Shown: positions 38,639 to 49,720, counted from the stretch's first letter. The stretch: DNA of 64,000 nucleotides from Neopusillimonas aromaticivorans (GCF_030344915.1 NZ_CP128233.1:62001-126000); one strand, 5' to 3'. Numbers and translations: made by a program. Notes: generated from the letters alone by a model not told the origin.

Positions 38639-39525
38639 AGTACGCCTGGATTGATCAGCATCGTCAGGAGTACGGTTTGGCACAAATGTGCGGCGTCTTG
38701 GCGGTCAGCGTCAGCGGCTATCGCTGCTGGAAGCGTGGTGGTACGCCTAGCCGCAAGCGGTTGACGGATGCGCAGATGCTGGCACTGATCAAGGCGATCC
38801 ATGCCGAGCTCAAGGGCGCCTATGGCAGCCCGCGCATGCTGAGGGAACTGCGAAACCGGGGGTTCTCGGCCAGTAAAGCGCGGGTGGAACGATTGATGCG
38901 AGAAAACAATGTGCGAGCACGGCACAAGCGCCGCTACAAAGCCACAACGGATTCGAAACACAGTCTGCCGGTGGCGCAAAACTTGTTGGATCGCAACTTT
39001 ACGCCCAGCGCGCCGAATGAAGTCTGGACGTCCGACATCACCTACCTGTGGACAGATGAAGGCTGGCTGTACCTGGCCATCGTTCTGGATCTGTTTAACC
39101 GGGAAGTGGTTGGCTGGTCTTTGAAACCACGCATGACTGCTGATATTGTGACCGACGCACTGACCATGGCCTGGTTTCGGCGCCGGCCAGCTGCGGGCTT
39201 GATCCATCACTCTGATCGGGGAAGTCAATACGCGAGCCATGCCTTTCAATCGCTGTTGTCGGAATATGGCATGACTTGTTCGATGAGTCGAAAGGGTAAC
39301 TGCTGGGACAATGCACCAACGGAAAGCTGGTTCAACAGTTTCAAACACGAGCGCGTCTTTGGTAAACGGTTCCAGACACGAGACGAGGCCAGAGACATGA
39401 GCTTTGAATACATTGAGGTGTTTTACAACCGGAAAAGGCAGCATTCAACTCTCGGATATTTATCGCCAAGCAATTACCTGCACCGTTGGCTTAGTCAGCA
39501 AGCAAAGGAAAAGCTGGTAGCATGA
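38635..39525 (+). CDS. IS3 transposase OrfB (DDE integrase domain)
   Basis: 296 residues. N-terminal HTH_21 region (HAELKGAYGSPRMLRELR), then the rve core with the DDE triad: Asp in VWTSDITYLW, Asp in IHHSDRGSQYAS, Glu in CWDNAPTESWFNSFK. Appears intact, so the element may be active. The active form is probably the OrfAB fusion made by frameshifting. Confidence 0.95.
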   Translation: MKYAWIDQHRQEYGLAQMCGVLAVSVSGYRCWKRGGTPSRKRLTDAQMLALIKAIHAELKGAYGSPRMLRELRNRGFSASKARVERLMRENNVRARHKRRYKATTDSKHSLPVAQNLLDRNFTPSAPNEVWTSDITYLWTDEGWLYLAIVLDLFNREVVGWSLKPRMTADIVTDALTMAWFRRRPAAGLIHHSDRGSQYASHAFQSLLSEYGMTCSMSRKGNCWDNAPTESWFNSFKHERVFGKRFQTRDEARDMSFEYIEVFYNRKRQHSTLGYLSPSNYLHRWLSQQAKEKLVA

Positions 39526-39685
39526 ACAACGCCCTTTGGTAGACGAAAAACAGAGGGAACCTCAAACATCGAAATAAAACTCCCAGAAAACAGCCTCTAT
39601 TGGACAACAAATTGGGAGTTCCGGGTATCGGAAATTGCACCAATCATCAGTGTTTATGCAGGTTGAGGGGATATTTCAGGGCCGA

Positions 39686-42600
39686 CTATTTATAAGAAAT
39701 AGCCCCATCACTCGTAAAAACGGGCTCACCAAGACCATCTCGTGCAAATGTCGCCTTCATGGCAACTTCGACCGCAGTAGTTTTATCAATATCTCCTCTT
39801 TGCTCTGCCCCCAAACCATTCTGTAATGTCGCAGCATCGTCCTCTGTATCACCCATGGGCCACAACACAGAAGAAGCTATACGCCGTTTACGCTGCATCA
39901 AACTATGCAACAGGCAATCGAAAGAATGCTCGAGGTATTGAGGATGAATTGCTAACGGCACATGAACATAAACATTTTTGGTTTGACCAATACGATGTAC
40001 TCGATCATTACACTGCTCTTCCACAGCGGGATTCCACCATCGGGAAAGATGGATCACATGTGTTGCCGCTGTAAGCGTAAGACCCGTGCCAGCCGCTTTT
40101 GGCCCTAACACCAGCACATCAAAGCCACCATCTTCGCTCAAATGCGACTGAAATTTATTCACAATGGCCTGGCGTTGTTGAATAGGGGTATCACCGTTTA
40201 TCAGATCAATGTGCCTCAACCCAAAAATAGCCTTAACAAGTGCAATAAAGCGATATTGCATTTGTCTGTGCTCGATAAATACCAGTACCCGTTCACCGTT
40301 ATTCCTGATTTTTTCCAGAATCTCCATAGTGGCACCCAATCGGGCTGATAGGGCGACAAAATCATTATCAGATCCTTGATGGGAGTGAAGCGATGGATGA
40401 ACAGAGACGGTACGAATATGGTGCAGTACCTTCAAAGCCATGCCTCGCGTGGAGGCCAACAAACTTAACCGTGCGGCGTCATACTGTTGCGCTTGGGCAG
40501 CAGGCATCAAGCGTGGATGAAGTAAACGCCCCTTGGCGGGTAAGTCACGCGCCACTTCATCTTTAATGCGCCTGATCGCTAAAGGCACCTGACCTGACGG
40601 CGCCTCAAAAACCCTTCTATAAAGATCCGCCATATTGTTTTCATCGGGCTGAGCATATCGAACGCGAAAGTGTTGAAGACTTTCAAACATACCGGGGGCC
40701 AGCTGATCCATGATCGCCCAAAGATCTATCACCGAATTCTCAATAGGCGTTCCCGTTAGACCGATGCGAAAATCAGCCTGCATCGCCCTGGCCGCTACGG
40801 CCCGCAAACTTGCTGGGTTTTTCAAGGCCTGAATTTCGTCAAAGACGATTGCTGCAAACTTGATCCTTCCTAAAGAATGCTGGTAGTTTGCCAATGTTGT
40901 ATAGGTTGTTAAAACCCAGAAACGATGCGCCCTTCCCTCGGTAACGGCCTCATGCAGAGCACTTAAATCAAGTTTTACCTCACCCTTTTCAATGTCGGTA
41001 CCATGTGCTCCAGAGGCACGCTTGGACTGTAGACCAGCACCAAAAAGCCGGATCAGATGCCCAAGACCCTTATCCTCAAGGTGTTGCTGTACCTCCATTT
41101 CCCAGTTTTGTAGTAGCGATGTCGGCGCAACGACAAGGACAGGGCCGGAAACGCTAGCCCCAGGGCTGGCCATCTCATTTTTGAGCCAAGACAAGAAAGA
41201 AATCGTCTCAAGCGTCTTACCCAAGCCTTGCTCATCGGCATTCAAAACACCTGGTAAACCGGCTAGCCATGCAGCAACTTGCCAACGAAAGCAATCTTGC
41301 TGATGGTTTTTCAAACTCGTCTTTAAATTCGGTACCTGCTCAATCGATGAAACACACTGGCGAGGCTTTATTTTCGACAGCCACCGCAACTCATCGAAAT
41401 TGACTGCGGTTTCAAGAACTACAGGCCCGTCATTTCTGTCTTCAAACTGTTCGGCATCAGATTCGTCAAACTCGGAGGAGTCATCCACCTGCTTTGCAAT
41501 CAGCTCGTCAAGAACAGTCTCTGTGACGCGATTGGCGGGTAGGGTCAGTCCAGAATACTCAACAACCGGCTGATTTTCGTCTATGGCCTGACGTATTTTT
41601 TGACGTAACTTTTTTGCTGATCAACAGGCATATTTTCAATAGCCTCGCGCAGCTCTTGCCCAAACTCTTCAGGCAACCAGGTTGTACTGCGGCCATCGCC
41701 TAAATCAAGGTCAGGTTTACTGAATACGACAATCCCGGTGACACGCTCTGAAAACTCTCGAGTTTCAAGAAAAAGGGGTGTGCAGTAGACTCAATGAGCT
41801 CTGCCTGCTCAGTTTGAATCAAGTTATCCAGTTTTCCGGACGATCTCAGATGCTCTTCAATAGCTTGTGAAATACGTTCACGCGGGTTACGAATAAAGGC
41901 TGACCTCGCCTTAAGAGGGGCGCGTTGCATCTCGGCCATTACACCTAGTACTGGCGCAGCGCTACGATCAACGACAACATAATTGCCACCAGCCACGCGA
42001 TAAGCAGCCAGAGCCCCTCTTTGACGCACACGCTGCTGAAAGACCGCAAGATCGGTACCATCAAGCTCGCTGACACTCTCGGAAACGTCATCGGCAGCAA
42101 CGCCTTTTGAATCCAGGCTTTCCGCTGAAAATGGAACAACATCAAAATCGTCTAATGCTTCGTTCGGTGAAATCGAGAACCTATCGACCAGTCGCACTTG
42201 CAAGCCCTGCAAGAACTCTGTCATCGCGACACGAGCATCCTGACTACCAGCATCGACAGAGGCATCGGGTTCAAGCGCTCTTCTGAACCTGGCAAGCGCC
42301 TCCCAATCCACATCGTCACCCTGCCCCGACTTATGAGAATCCGCAACATCAATCGCCTCAAGCATCCAAGAAGGAATTCTTCTCGAGCCATCAGCCGTTT
42401 TCAGGATGCAGCCAATACGCTGTGGCAACTGGCGCTGCCCATTTTTATACCACTCGTAACGAAGGGAGAAGTTGCCAGCTCCGAGACTACCCGCAGCTTC
42501 TGTTTTCAATGTTAGATGAACCAATGGGGGTAGGCCTAATGTCTGCGCGGCATTTTCGCTAAGCCTAGAAGCCAGAAGATGCGACAACTTTATTGAATTA

Positions 42601-42821
42601 TCGTCAATTAACATGGATCCTGGCATTTCGTCTGCCAACGCTCTAAGGTCAGCGACTGCAAATGCCAACCTGGGGTTGTCATTGAGTGAGGTCTCGAGAT
42701 CTTTAGTTTGAGTCTTTCGAAGCAAACTCTTCAAGAAACCATCTTGTGGCCCAGTCATTTTCAAAACAATCGAGTTCTGATCAAAACTCAAGGCTAACTG
42801 CATGGATGGCTCCGATTTCAT
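39686..42821 (-). CDS. zorD: Zorya protein ZorD, SNF2-type helicase (two frame breaks)
   Basis: About 1045 residues after two repairs: one G/C near 41777 (HPLFLETREFSERVTGIVV) and one A near 41623 (DQQKKLRQKIRQAIDENQ). N-terminal ~450 residues are family-specific. The C-terminal half is a Snf2 ATPase: Walker A DEQGLGKT, motif II FDEIQALKNP, LTGTPIEN, motif VI DRVHRIGQ. In Zorya, ZorD acts as the DNA-degrading or translocating effector once the ZorAB motor senses phage. ATG at 42821 overlaps the zorC stop (ATGA). Confidence 0.9.
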
Positions 42822-44139
42822 ATGTGTTCTTCGACCCAATTCTGCCAACCTGACAGGTGCGCTCTGGATTTGTTGCTTTTCAACCTTATGGCCTCGCAGC
42901 TGTAAACACTTTTATACAGCACAGGGGCATGGCGATTACTTTCATCAAAAACATGTACTTTGTAGTCATGGGACCCCTCGACCACAATTTTTCTGCCGAT
43001 TTTCAAAAGCAGTAACGACGTATTCTTACGATTCCCCCATCAGTTTGGCGACCATAACTAACCAAATCGTTATCCCGGATACGATTGCTTATCTTCTTGG
43101 CTTCCAGCTCTGCGTCATAACTAAATGCTACCCAAGCCGCATCAATCCGCCCTTCTTTATAAAGGCGCAACCAGAAATCCCGCCGAGGCATCCATTTATG
43201 TAAATGCTCTTGTTCGACTTGGGTCACAACCCTGAGGAAAAACTCGATGTCTTCTCTGGTCAACCAACGAAGCATTACATCAAGCACTTGTTCCGGAATA
43301 ATCGCCCACACGCCAACGCGCTGAACCCGAGGGTCTCCATACAAACCCAGCAAACTTTCAACAAGGTAACTTTGATCCGATTGGACAGGATCTTCAGACA
43401 TCCATGGCTCCAATAAGGCGGCTACCGCGACATGGGCTCCATTTACGCGTGGAGGGGCGTTCTCATCGGGCTTCAGCCAGCCAATCAACCTCTCCATGTA
43501 CTCGCGCTTGAATAATTCAGGTCGTATTGCTTTCACAAATTCGTAATGAACATGCTCAACCAAACCGGGTGCTGACACCGTTAAAAAGCCAAGATCTCGA
43601 ATTTCTTCCCATGGTTTTTCGGAACCCTGAATTTTTTTGCACAAAACTTTGTGGGCCTGAGCGGGCTGCAGACACTCTGGTGTTTTATCAAGCACAGCAC
43701 GCCAGCGCCCACCAAGGTGGGCTTGCGATTTTTTCAAAGCCATTGCCAATTGTTTGGTATGTTCAGCACCTGGTGAATAAGTGGAGACATAGACCGAAAA
43801 CATGCCTGACAAAAAACTTGTGTAATTTGAAAGACGTGTCTCCTCATAGTAAAAGCGCCGCACATCACCAAGATCAGGCCTATCGCGCCAATCAGCATCA
43901 AAGGCAATCTTTGCCGCCATGGTCACAAAAGACAATTTTGTGTTTTCCCAATCATTTTGATCAAGCCGGCGCTTTAGCTCTTGAATGATTCGCTCACGGT
44001 CACGCTCTGGGGGATCCCTAACAACGTCTGGCCACCGATCAAGGACACGCTTAGCGGCAGACTGCAATTTGACTAATGATGGCAACTTGACCGTTTGATA
44101 AAGAGGTAGTGGTATGGATAAACGGGCCGATAGTCTCAT
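42818..44139 (-). CDS. zorC: Zorya protein ZorC, EH-signature domain (one frame break)
   Basis: About 440 residues. The main frame stops at 43003, but adding one G in the G run near 43035 continues it (TDGGNRKNTSLLLKIGRKIVVEGSHDY) to 42818. The end IVVEGSH ... HAPVLYKS ... HLSGWQNWVEEHI is the conserved E...H signature end of this family. ZorC is thought to bind DNA and work with ZorD. Overlaps zorB upstream (4 bases) and zorD downstream (4 bases). Confidence 0.88.
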
Positions 44140-45094
44140 TGCACTCTCCCATTATCCTGGGCGTCAGCTGCATTCAGAATATTTCGTATTTTGTCAATTT
44201 CTTCAGACTTGGCAGGCGTGTACATGATGATACGCAAGTCTATACGACGGTTGGTAGCTCGCCCCTCTGATGAGTTGTTATCGGTCACGGGACGCATTTC
44301 TCCATAACCAGCAACAGACAAAACGGGCTGCTTTCGAACGTTCAAATGCTCAGTCAACCCTGGCTCTTTAGCCGTCATCGCCATGAATGTTGTATTGGCT
44401 CTTGCTGTCGACAGCACAAGATTACTGTTTTCGCTACCTACAGAGTCAGTGTGCCCCTCAATCTGGACGGCTTCAATCACGGAAAAACCCAAGTTACAGG
44501 CTGCACTCCACCTTGCCCTCTCGCCCAAGGTGTAACATGGCAATAATTGATCTAAACGTGAAGCAATTTTCTCAACAATAGCCCTGCGATCAGCTCTAAG
44601 GTCGCTTGAACCACTGTTGAAAAGGCCATCTCCCTCAAAGCGCAAAGCATCAGACTCCTGGCTGATCACCACTTTAAGCTCAGGAAAATCCACCTTCAGT
44701 TCATTTTGTAAAGTTTCAAGAATTCGACGTCTTTCTGCAGCGGTTTCGGCTAAATAACGTTCGAGCGGGTCCGTCAACCCTAGCTTGCTCAACTGCTCTT
44801 TTAACCGTTTAATTTCTGCCTCTAATTCGATTACTTTTTTGTTGAGTTCCGTGATCTCGACAAGCTGTTTTTTGGTTTTCTCGAGGAGTTCATCACGCTC
44901 TGCCTCGACGGCTTTCAGCAAACTGGTTACCCGCTGATACTCTGACTTTGCTACGACATCCGATCCGCTGTACTGACTGGCAAAAAAGCCAGCAAAATCA
45001 TCACAATGAACAAAAAGCTCACCGTCATGTCAGTCATCGAGACGAAGGCACTTTCTTCGCCCTCAGACTCATGGTGCCGATCAAGGCGCCGCAT
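44136..45094 (-). CDS. zorB: Zorya protein ZorB, MotB/OmpA-like stator (one frame break)
   Basis: About 319 residues from ATG at 45094. One T is missing from the T6 run near 44984, inside the membrane helix; repair gives MTDMTVSFLFIVMILLAFFASQY. The Asp of MTDMT (residue 22) is the expected proton-channel residue. A coiled coil follows (ELNKKVIELEAEIKRLKEQ), then the OmpA/MotB peptidoglycan-binding domain (IEGHTDSVG, RATNRRIDLRI). Start shares one base with the zorA stop (TGATG). Confidence 0.92.
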
Positions 45095-47129
45095 CAGCGT
45101 CCCCTGCCAACAGATTGGGGCATAAACAACTGGGCTTGTTCAACCACTTCTCTAAGGGTATCGACTGCGGGCATAAGGCTTTGTTGCAACTCAGTGACGT
45201 GTGAACGCATCCCCTCAACAGCACTCGCAACCTGACGATTGAATTGATCAAATGCATTTCCCAATTTTTCATCAATGGTATCCAAGTGATCACCTTGTTC
45301 ATCCATGCGCTTCAACATTTCAGAAACCTGACTCAGCGACGCTTCAATTGCCTTTGCCTGACCACCCAAAATCACACGAGCGGACTCAAGCGCATCAGCA
45401 GCAGATTTTGCTGTACTTTCAGCAGACCTCTTGATTGTTTCGGTAGCCGCATGCGTACTTTCTGCCAACATGCGCACAGAGGTCTCAATACGATCAGTCG
45501 ATGAGTGCACAGGCTCTATGGCTGCTTTCAATCCGTCTGCTGCACCACGGAATGTATCAGCAGCGTCACGTGATGCCTGGGCCCCTCACGAATCCCACTA
45601 GAAAGCCGGCCAAACTCACCCGAGCTCGCTTGCAGATTAGCCACCGCAGTACCTAAGAGCGCTGACATTTGCTCCAATGGGCCTAACAAATCCTGTTTTA
45701 TTTTTTCGGATACTTCAGATGCATTCCCGGCAATTTCCTGGGCGGTCTTGCTCATAGCGCCCACCACGGCTTGTCCAGCACTACCAATTTGTGTGCCCGC
45801 TTGTCGCGCAGTCTCTTCAATGTTGCGTTCGGCTGCTTCCTTAGCCTTGCTTGAGGCATCAGACAAATCAGTGCGTATTTTTTCCGAAGCCTCTAGCATT
45901 GCCTTAGCCGCCTGCCCAATTGCCTGAGCACCATCACTGGTATTGAGCCGAATAGCATCAAGCGACTGATTCATCGTTGCAAGCAGGTTCTCGGCTCCTG
46001 AGGTCAAGGCACTCCCAGCCTGTTTTGTCGTCTCGCCCATGGAATGCTGCAAGGCCTCAACCGCTTGAGCCAAACGCGATACAGCAGCATCCATTTCGCT
46101 TCCCATCTTGCTAGAGCTTGCGTCAAGACGGTCAGCCAGTCTGCTGATTTTTTCACCGGCACCTTCAATCTGCTTGCCGGCCAAACTCAGAGCCGCTCCA
46201 ACGTCACTTGAAAACCGAGCAGAAAGATCTTGAACTAATCCCCCGATGTTATCGACCCCGGTTTGTTGCACTTTTTCAAGCAACGGCGCCATTGCTGTGG
46301 AAATAGATGATGAAATGGCCACAGGCAAATCTTCCCTAAGGGGTCTGCCAAGCTCTGCCACCATCTCCATAGCAATACTGCGAAAGTGCTCGCGTTGCTC
46401 TTTGGTGGCTTTCAACTGCTCATTGGTAAGATCCTCAAGACTGATAAATCTCAGGCGATCCTCAATTTCAGAACACAGGTTGAATACAGCGATATCAAGC
46501 CGAGACTCAAAAATACGCAATCCAATAGAAAAAATGATGGAGCACAGCAGACCAGTCAACGACATCACAAACTTGGCTGAAGCAATTGTCAACAACGTCT
46601 GCATGGTTTGACTGTTGATGCCCTCATCTCCTCCCATAGAGTTCAACGCCGAGACAAGACCCAGAAAAGTGCAGAGCAACCCGACAGAAACAAACATACC
46701 GGGAGTGAAACGCCACCCTCCCAGACTGAAGTTCATGTCGATCAGATTAAGAAACTGCGAGGGTCTAACCGAGTTTCGCCAAACCAGCTCATCACCCTCT
46801 TGGTGGATCACCAAGGTCTCTCTGTATTTTTCCCAGGCTCCCAGCACCGCCTTGCGCTGCCGATTAACTCCGGCCTCTTCTTTAAGCTCAGCTGTCAAGC
46901 CATCGACTTCTTGACATAAGTCATCACCTGATTCGCGTAATTTTTGACGTAGCCACAAAAGAGCAGCTCGCCTTCGACTAACAACTTTACCTATCCAGAA
47001 AGCCAGCCCGGCCAAAGTAATAATGAGAACCAGGCTTACCCAACCTGGTGCACTTGAGTCCTTCAGCAAACCCGCGATCAGCAGGACGAAATCCTTGAAG
47101 GTGTCGCCTAGGTTGAAACCAGTATTCAA
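45094..47129 (-). CDS. zorA: Zorya protein ZorA, MotA-like proton channel with long tail (one frame break)
   Basis: About 678 residues after adding one G near 45583 (SGIREGAQASRDAADTF). Membrane helices at ~30-50, ~145-165 and ~185-210 (FVSVGLLCTFLGLVSALNS, FVMSLTGLLCSIIFSIGL) form the MotA/ExbB-like channel. Residues ~260-678 are a long Ala/Ser/Glu helical tail with repeated heptads, characteristic of type I Zorya and reaching into the cytoplasm. First gene of zorABCD. Confidence 0.92.
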
Positions 47130-47709
47130 AACGTTCTCCGTGCAATCCCAGCCAATTTGTATATATTTTTTACATCATAATCGATATGTATCCACACTCA
47201 AATTATGTCTGTCAGACAATGGAGAAAGATCGAGAAAGAGCCCGTCGAGATGACAGTCTTGGTACCCCACCCGGAATTTCGGTTTCCAAGGCTCGGAACT
47301 CATGGTATTAGCCGTCAAATTGGTCAAGGATGAGCTGTACATGTAAATGGGGCCAAGTATGTAGGCCTCATTGACACCTGTGATCGAAATTATCGAGCCA
47401 GTGATGATCGCACTAGGAAGTCCGCCTGACCTCGGAGGGAGGTTGGCGCGGGCGTCAGCCCATCTCTGGATGCCTAGGGTGATATTTTGAAAATATGGAG
47501 ACACAGTCAAGCTAGTGAGCTAGCGAGGTCACTGCAGTGCCTGTACCGAGATGACAAGGGGTGGTGACGGATGAGCAATCAAACCGTTGCCAAGTCAATC
47601 GAATTTTCGATCAGATAGGCGACGCAACGGTTTTCATGAGGTTACAAATGCAGTGAGGGCGTGCAATCATGTGCCGGAAGAGGTAATTTTTTGGGGAGTA
47701 AGATTCGTC
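47130..47709. other. Intergenic region upstream of zorA with IS3 orfA relic
   Basis: AT-rich promoter-like DNA just before zorA. At 47295-47337, 34 of 43 bases match orfA of the IS3 element here (plus-strand reading LAVKLVKDEL versus LAVKRVKDGQ), so an older relative of that element probably decayed at this spot. A minus-strand 111-codon frame across it is not convincing. Confidence 0.45.
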
Positions 47710-47952
47710 TTACCCTATGTGATGCCAGCTTATGTGTGCGGCAGGATCATCGGGTAAGCTTTCAACAAGCTTCTTACGAAGGTAGGTTGGGATACCCCAT
47801 TGAGCCCAGTCATCTTTCCCTGTTCGGTAGTAGACCCTAATTGGTTTTGGGGCATCAGGACTTGAAGTCCCGGCTCTTAGCGGCATCGGATAAGCCCTGT
47901 TAGGTTGATTTTCAGGGCTAAGTTGTTCACCGTCGGGGTGGCATTTCTTCAT
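47710..47952 (-). CDS. Small hypothetical protein
   Basis: 80 residues, hydrophilic, beginning MKKCHPDGEQLSPENQPNRA and with a more ordered middle (PIRVYYRTGKDDWAQWGIPTYL). AGGAACTCG upstream gives a fair ribosome binding site. No family recognised. It lies 72 bases downstream of the zinc-ribbon gene at 48025 and may be co-transcribed. Confidence 0.45.
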   Translation of the reverse strand: MKKCHPDGEQLSPENQPNRAYPMPLRAGTSSPDAPKPIRVYYRTGKDDWAQWGIPTYLRKKLVESLPDDPAAHISWHHIG

Positions 47953-48024
47953 ATTCGAGTTCCTTTTGGTGCCTGCTGTTAGTAAAAAGTTGTTCGATGG
48001 TCACTTACTGGTGCTACTTGATTC

Positions 48025-48440
48025 TTAATCAAACAAGAGTCCTGCTGATATGAAATTTAGTTCATTTGATCGACACTCAGGGCATCGATGGAGTCGTTTT
48101 ACATTCGATTCTTGCGGCATAACATCTTCAGGCTCCATGACCAATTCACCCCCACATGCGCAACGCTTGGTCAGGCCACTCAGGATTTCGTATTCACGAT
48201 CACTAAAACCAGGCCCCCGCCGCCACAACGAACGGTCATTCAAGTAGGTTTGCATGGCCTCTGGCGTAGCAAGAGCGACGCCTTGTTCATTTTGATCCTC
48301 AGTAAACATTGCGTTGCGTGGAACGGGTCTCAGAGTGCCGCAGTCTTTACAGATTTTGTTGTACCAAGACCAGCCCCTCCGACGGCCTGCTCAAAGTGGT
48401 GGCCACACGAACCACAAGTAACGGCGTACATTTGTCCCAT
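48025..48440 (-). CDS. Zinc-ribbon protein (one frame break)
   Basis: About 138 residues from ATG at 48440 after adding one G near 48362 (GLGYNKICKDCG). It has two four-cysteine sets: CGSCGHHFE ... ICKDCGTL near the N-terminus and CACGGELV ... HRCPECRS near the C-terminus, each like a zinc ribbon. Function unknown; a small nucleic-acid or protein binder is possible. It lies between the Zorya and HicAB parts of the region. Confidence 0.55.
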
Positions 48441-48513
48441 TTATTGCTCCGTATTTTGAGTTTTTCCACAGTTTGACTGGCTGCCAGCGCAACACACTTC
48501 TTTACAACTTTAG

Positions 48514-48645
48514 CAGAACGTCAAAGGCTCGCATCATGTCTATCGTCACCCTACGCTACCCGGTCACATCAGCGTCCCTCACCCGAAGAAAGACCTCGGC
48601 ATTGGCATCGTGACCAAGCTGCTCCGTCAAGCTGGACTGAAATAA
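48514..48645 (+). pseudogene. hicA fragment lacking its N-terminus
   Basis: Reading frame with VKGSHHVYRHPTLPGHISVP and the HicA end IVTKLLRQAGLK to TAA at 48643-48645. A stop codon three codons before the fragment and no start show that the first ~20 residues of HicA are gone. The catalytic His (GSHH) remains, but there is no initiation site. It directly precedes hicB at 48656. Confidence 0.75.
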
Positions 48646-48655
48646 GGAAGCCACC

Positions 48656-49048
48656 ATGAAATACCCCATCGCAATCGAACCCGGAACCGACACCACGGCT
48701 TGGGGCGTCGTTGTGCCTGATCTGCCGGGCTGCTTCTCGGCTGCCGACGAAGGTATCGATCAAGCCATTGAGAACGCCAAAGAGGCCATCGCGCTGTGGA
48801 TTGAAGAAGCCATGAGTAACGGCGAATCCATCCCCAAGCCCTCAAGCATCACCGATCTGCAACAGACCGGCGAATACGACGGCTGGATTTGGGCAGTCGC
48901 CGAGGTAGACCCAGCCCTGATTGATGACACCACAGAGCGAGTAAATATCACTCTGCCCCGCCGTATCCTCGCACTGCTTGACCATAAAGCCAGGTCGGCG
49001 GGCGAAACCCGATCCGGGTACATCGCTCAGATGACGCTGACGCACTGA
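48656..49048 (+). CDS. hicB: HicB-type antitoxin (orphaned)
   Basis: 130 residues: N-terminal partial RNase-H-like fold (YPIAIEPGTDTTAWGVVVPDLPGCFSAAD) and C-terminal ribbon-helix-helix (RVNITLPRRILALLDHKARSAGETRSGYIAQ). AAGGAAG ribosome binding site. Its HicA partner upstream is truncated, so it now has no local toxin. Confidence 0.9.
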   Translation: MKYPIAIEPGTDTTAWGVVVPDLPGCFSAADEGIDQAIENAKEAIALWIEEAMSNGESIPKPSSITDLQQTGEYDGWIWAVAEVDPALIDDTTERVNITLPRRILALLDHKARSAGETRSGYIAQMTLTH

Positions 49049-49125
49049 CGGCCAAGGCGGGGAAAATCTTTGAAATGGCTATACCATCCGCCGATTATTG
49101 TGTATCATTGTGTATAATTTACCGC

Positions 49126-49316
49126 ATGAACAGCGCCATTCTTATTAAGCAAATAAAAGCCGACGGCTGGTACCTCGTGCACACCGTTGGGTCGCACCAT
49201 CAGTTCAAGCACCCGACTAAACCGGGAAAGGTCACTGTTCCACATCCTAAAAGAATTTGCCCAAGCCGACGGTCAACAGCATTCTTAAGCAAGCTGGCTT
49301 GAAAGAATCGCATTAG
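49126..49316 (+). CDS. hicA: HicA-type mRNA interferase toxin (one frame break)
   Basis: 63 residues after adding one A near 49253 (PHPKKNLPKPTVNSILKQAGLK). Double-stranded-RNA-binding-like fold with the catalytic His in VGSHHQFKHP. Cleaves mRNA independently of the ribosome. The stop lies 11 bases before hicB at 49328. Confidence 0.85.
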
Positions 49317-49327
49317 AAGAGGCCAAA

Positions 49328-49720
49328 ATGCTCTATCCCATTTACGTACACAAAGAAGAGAACAGCGCATACTGCGCCATCTTTCCCGATATTCCTGGCT
49401 GCTTTGCCGGGGCCGATGATATTCAAGCACTGCCACGCGCGGCTCAAGAAGCCGTCGAAGCCCATTTTGGGGCCGATGAAGATCCTATCCCTTCGGCGAC
49501 CCCACCAGATACCTGGACCGCTCATCCTGACTATCAAGACGGTGGGTTTTGGATGTTGGTAGATATCGACTTATCCCGAGTACGTTCGCGTGCAGTCCGA
49601 TTGAATATCAGCCTGCCGGAAAATCTTGTCCAGCGTATCGATGCCACTGCGCGACAGCGCGGGCAATCTAGATCCGCTTTCCTGGCTACGGCAGCCGAAC
49701 GCGAAATGACGGGCGTATAA
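49328..49720 (+). CDS. hicB: HicB-type antitoxin
   Basis: 130 residues, similar in plan to the HicB at 48656: YPIYVHKEENSAYCAIFPDIPGCFAGADD, then a ribbon-helix-helix end (VRLNISLPENLVQRIDATARQRGQSRSAFLA). Neutralises HicA and represses the operon. The two HicB proteins are clearly related but not recent duplicates. Confidence 0.9.
   Translation: MLYPIYVHKEENSAYCAIFPDIPGCFAGADDIQALPRAAQEAVEAHFGADEDPIPSATPPDTWTAHPDYQDGGFWMLVDIDLSRVRSRAVRLNISLPENLVQRIDATARQRGQSRSAFLATAAEREMTGV

Larger units (their letters stand above)
38277..39564 (+). mobile_element. IS3-family insertion sequence
   Basis: About 1288 bp, bounded by imperfect inverted repeats: left TGAGCTTCCCTTGATATTTC... and, on the complement of the right end, TGAGGTTCCCTCTGTTTTTC..., with about 21 of 28 positions equal. 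Contains orfA and orfB in the usual overlapping frames. No target-site duplication is seen (left flank CGA, right flank AAC), which suggests rearrangement after insertion or ends slightly misplaced. Confidence 0.75.

Noticed and set aside
38185..39444. 419-codon frame antisense to the IS3 transposase.
   Set aside because: A shadow of orfB; no start signal and no family features.
42818..43006. A 62-codon frame between zorC and zorD, start overlapping the zorC stop and end overlapping the zorD start: at first sight a new small Zorya gene.
   Set aside because: One G added near 43035 fuses it in frame to ZorC, and its residues (IVVEGSH ... HLSGWQNWVEEHI) are the expected ZorC C-terminus.
47175..47510. 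111-codon minus-strand frame upstream of zorA.
   Set aside because: No ribosome binding site, odd composition, and it runs antisense over an IS3 orfA relic.
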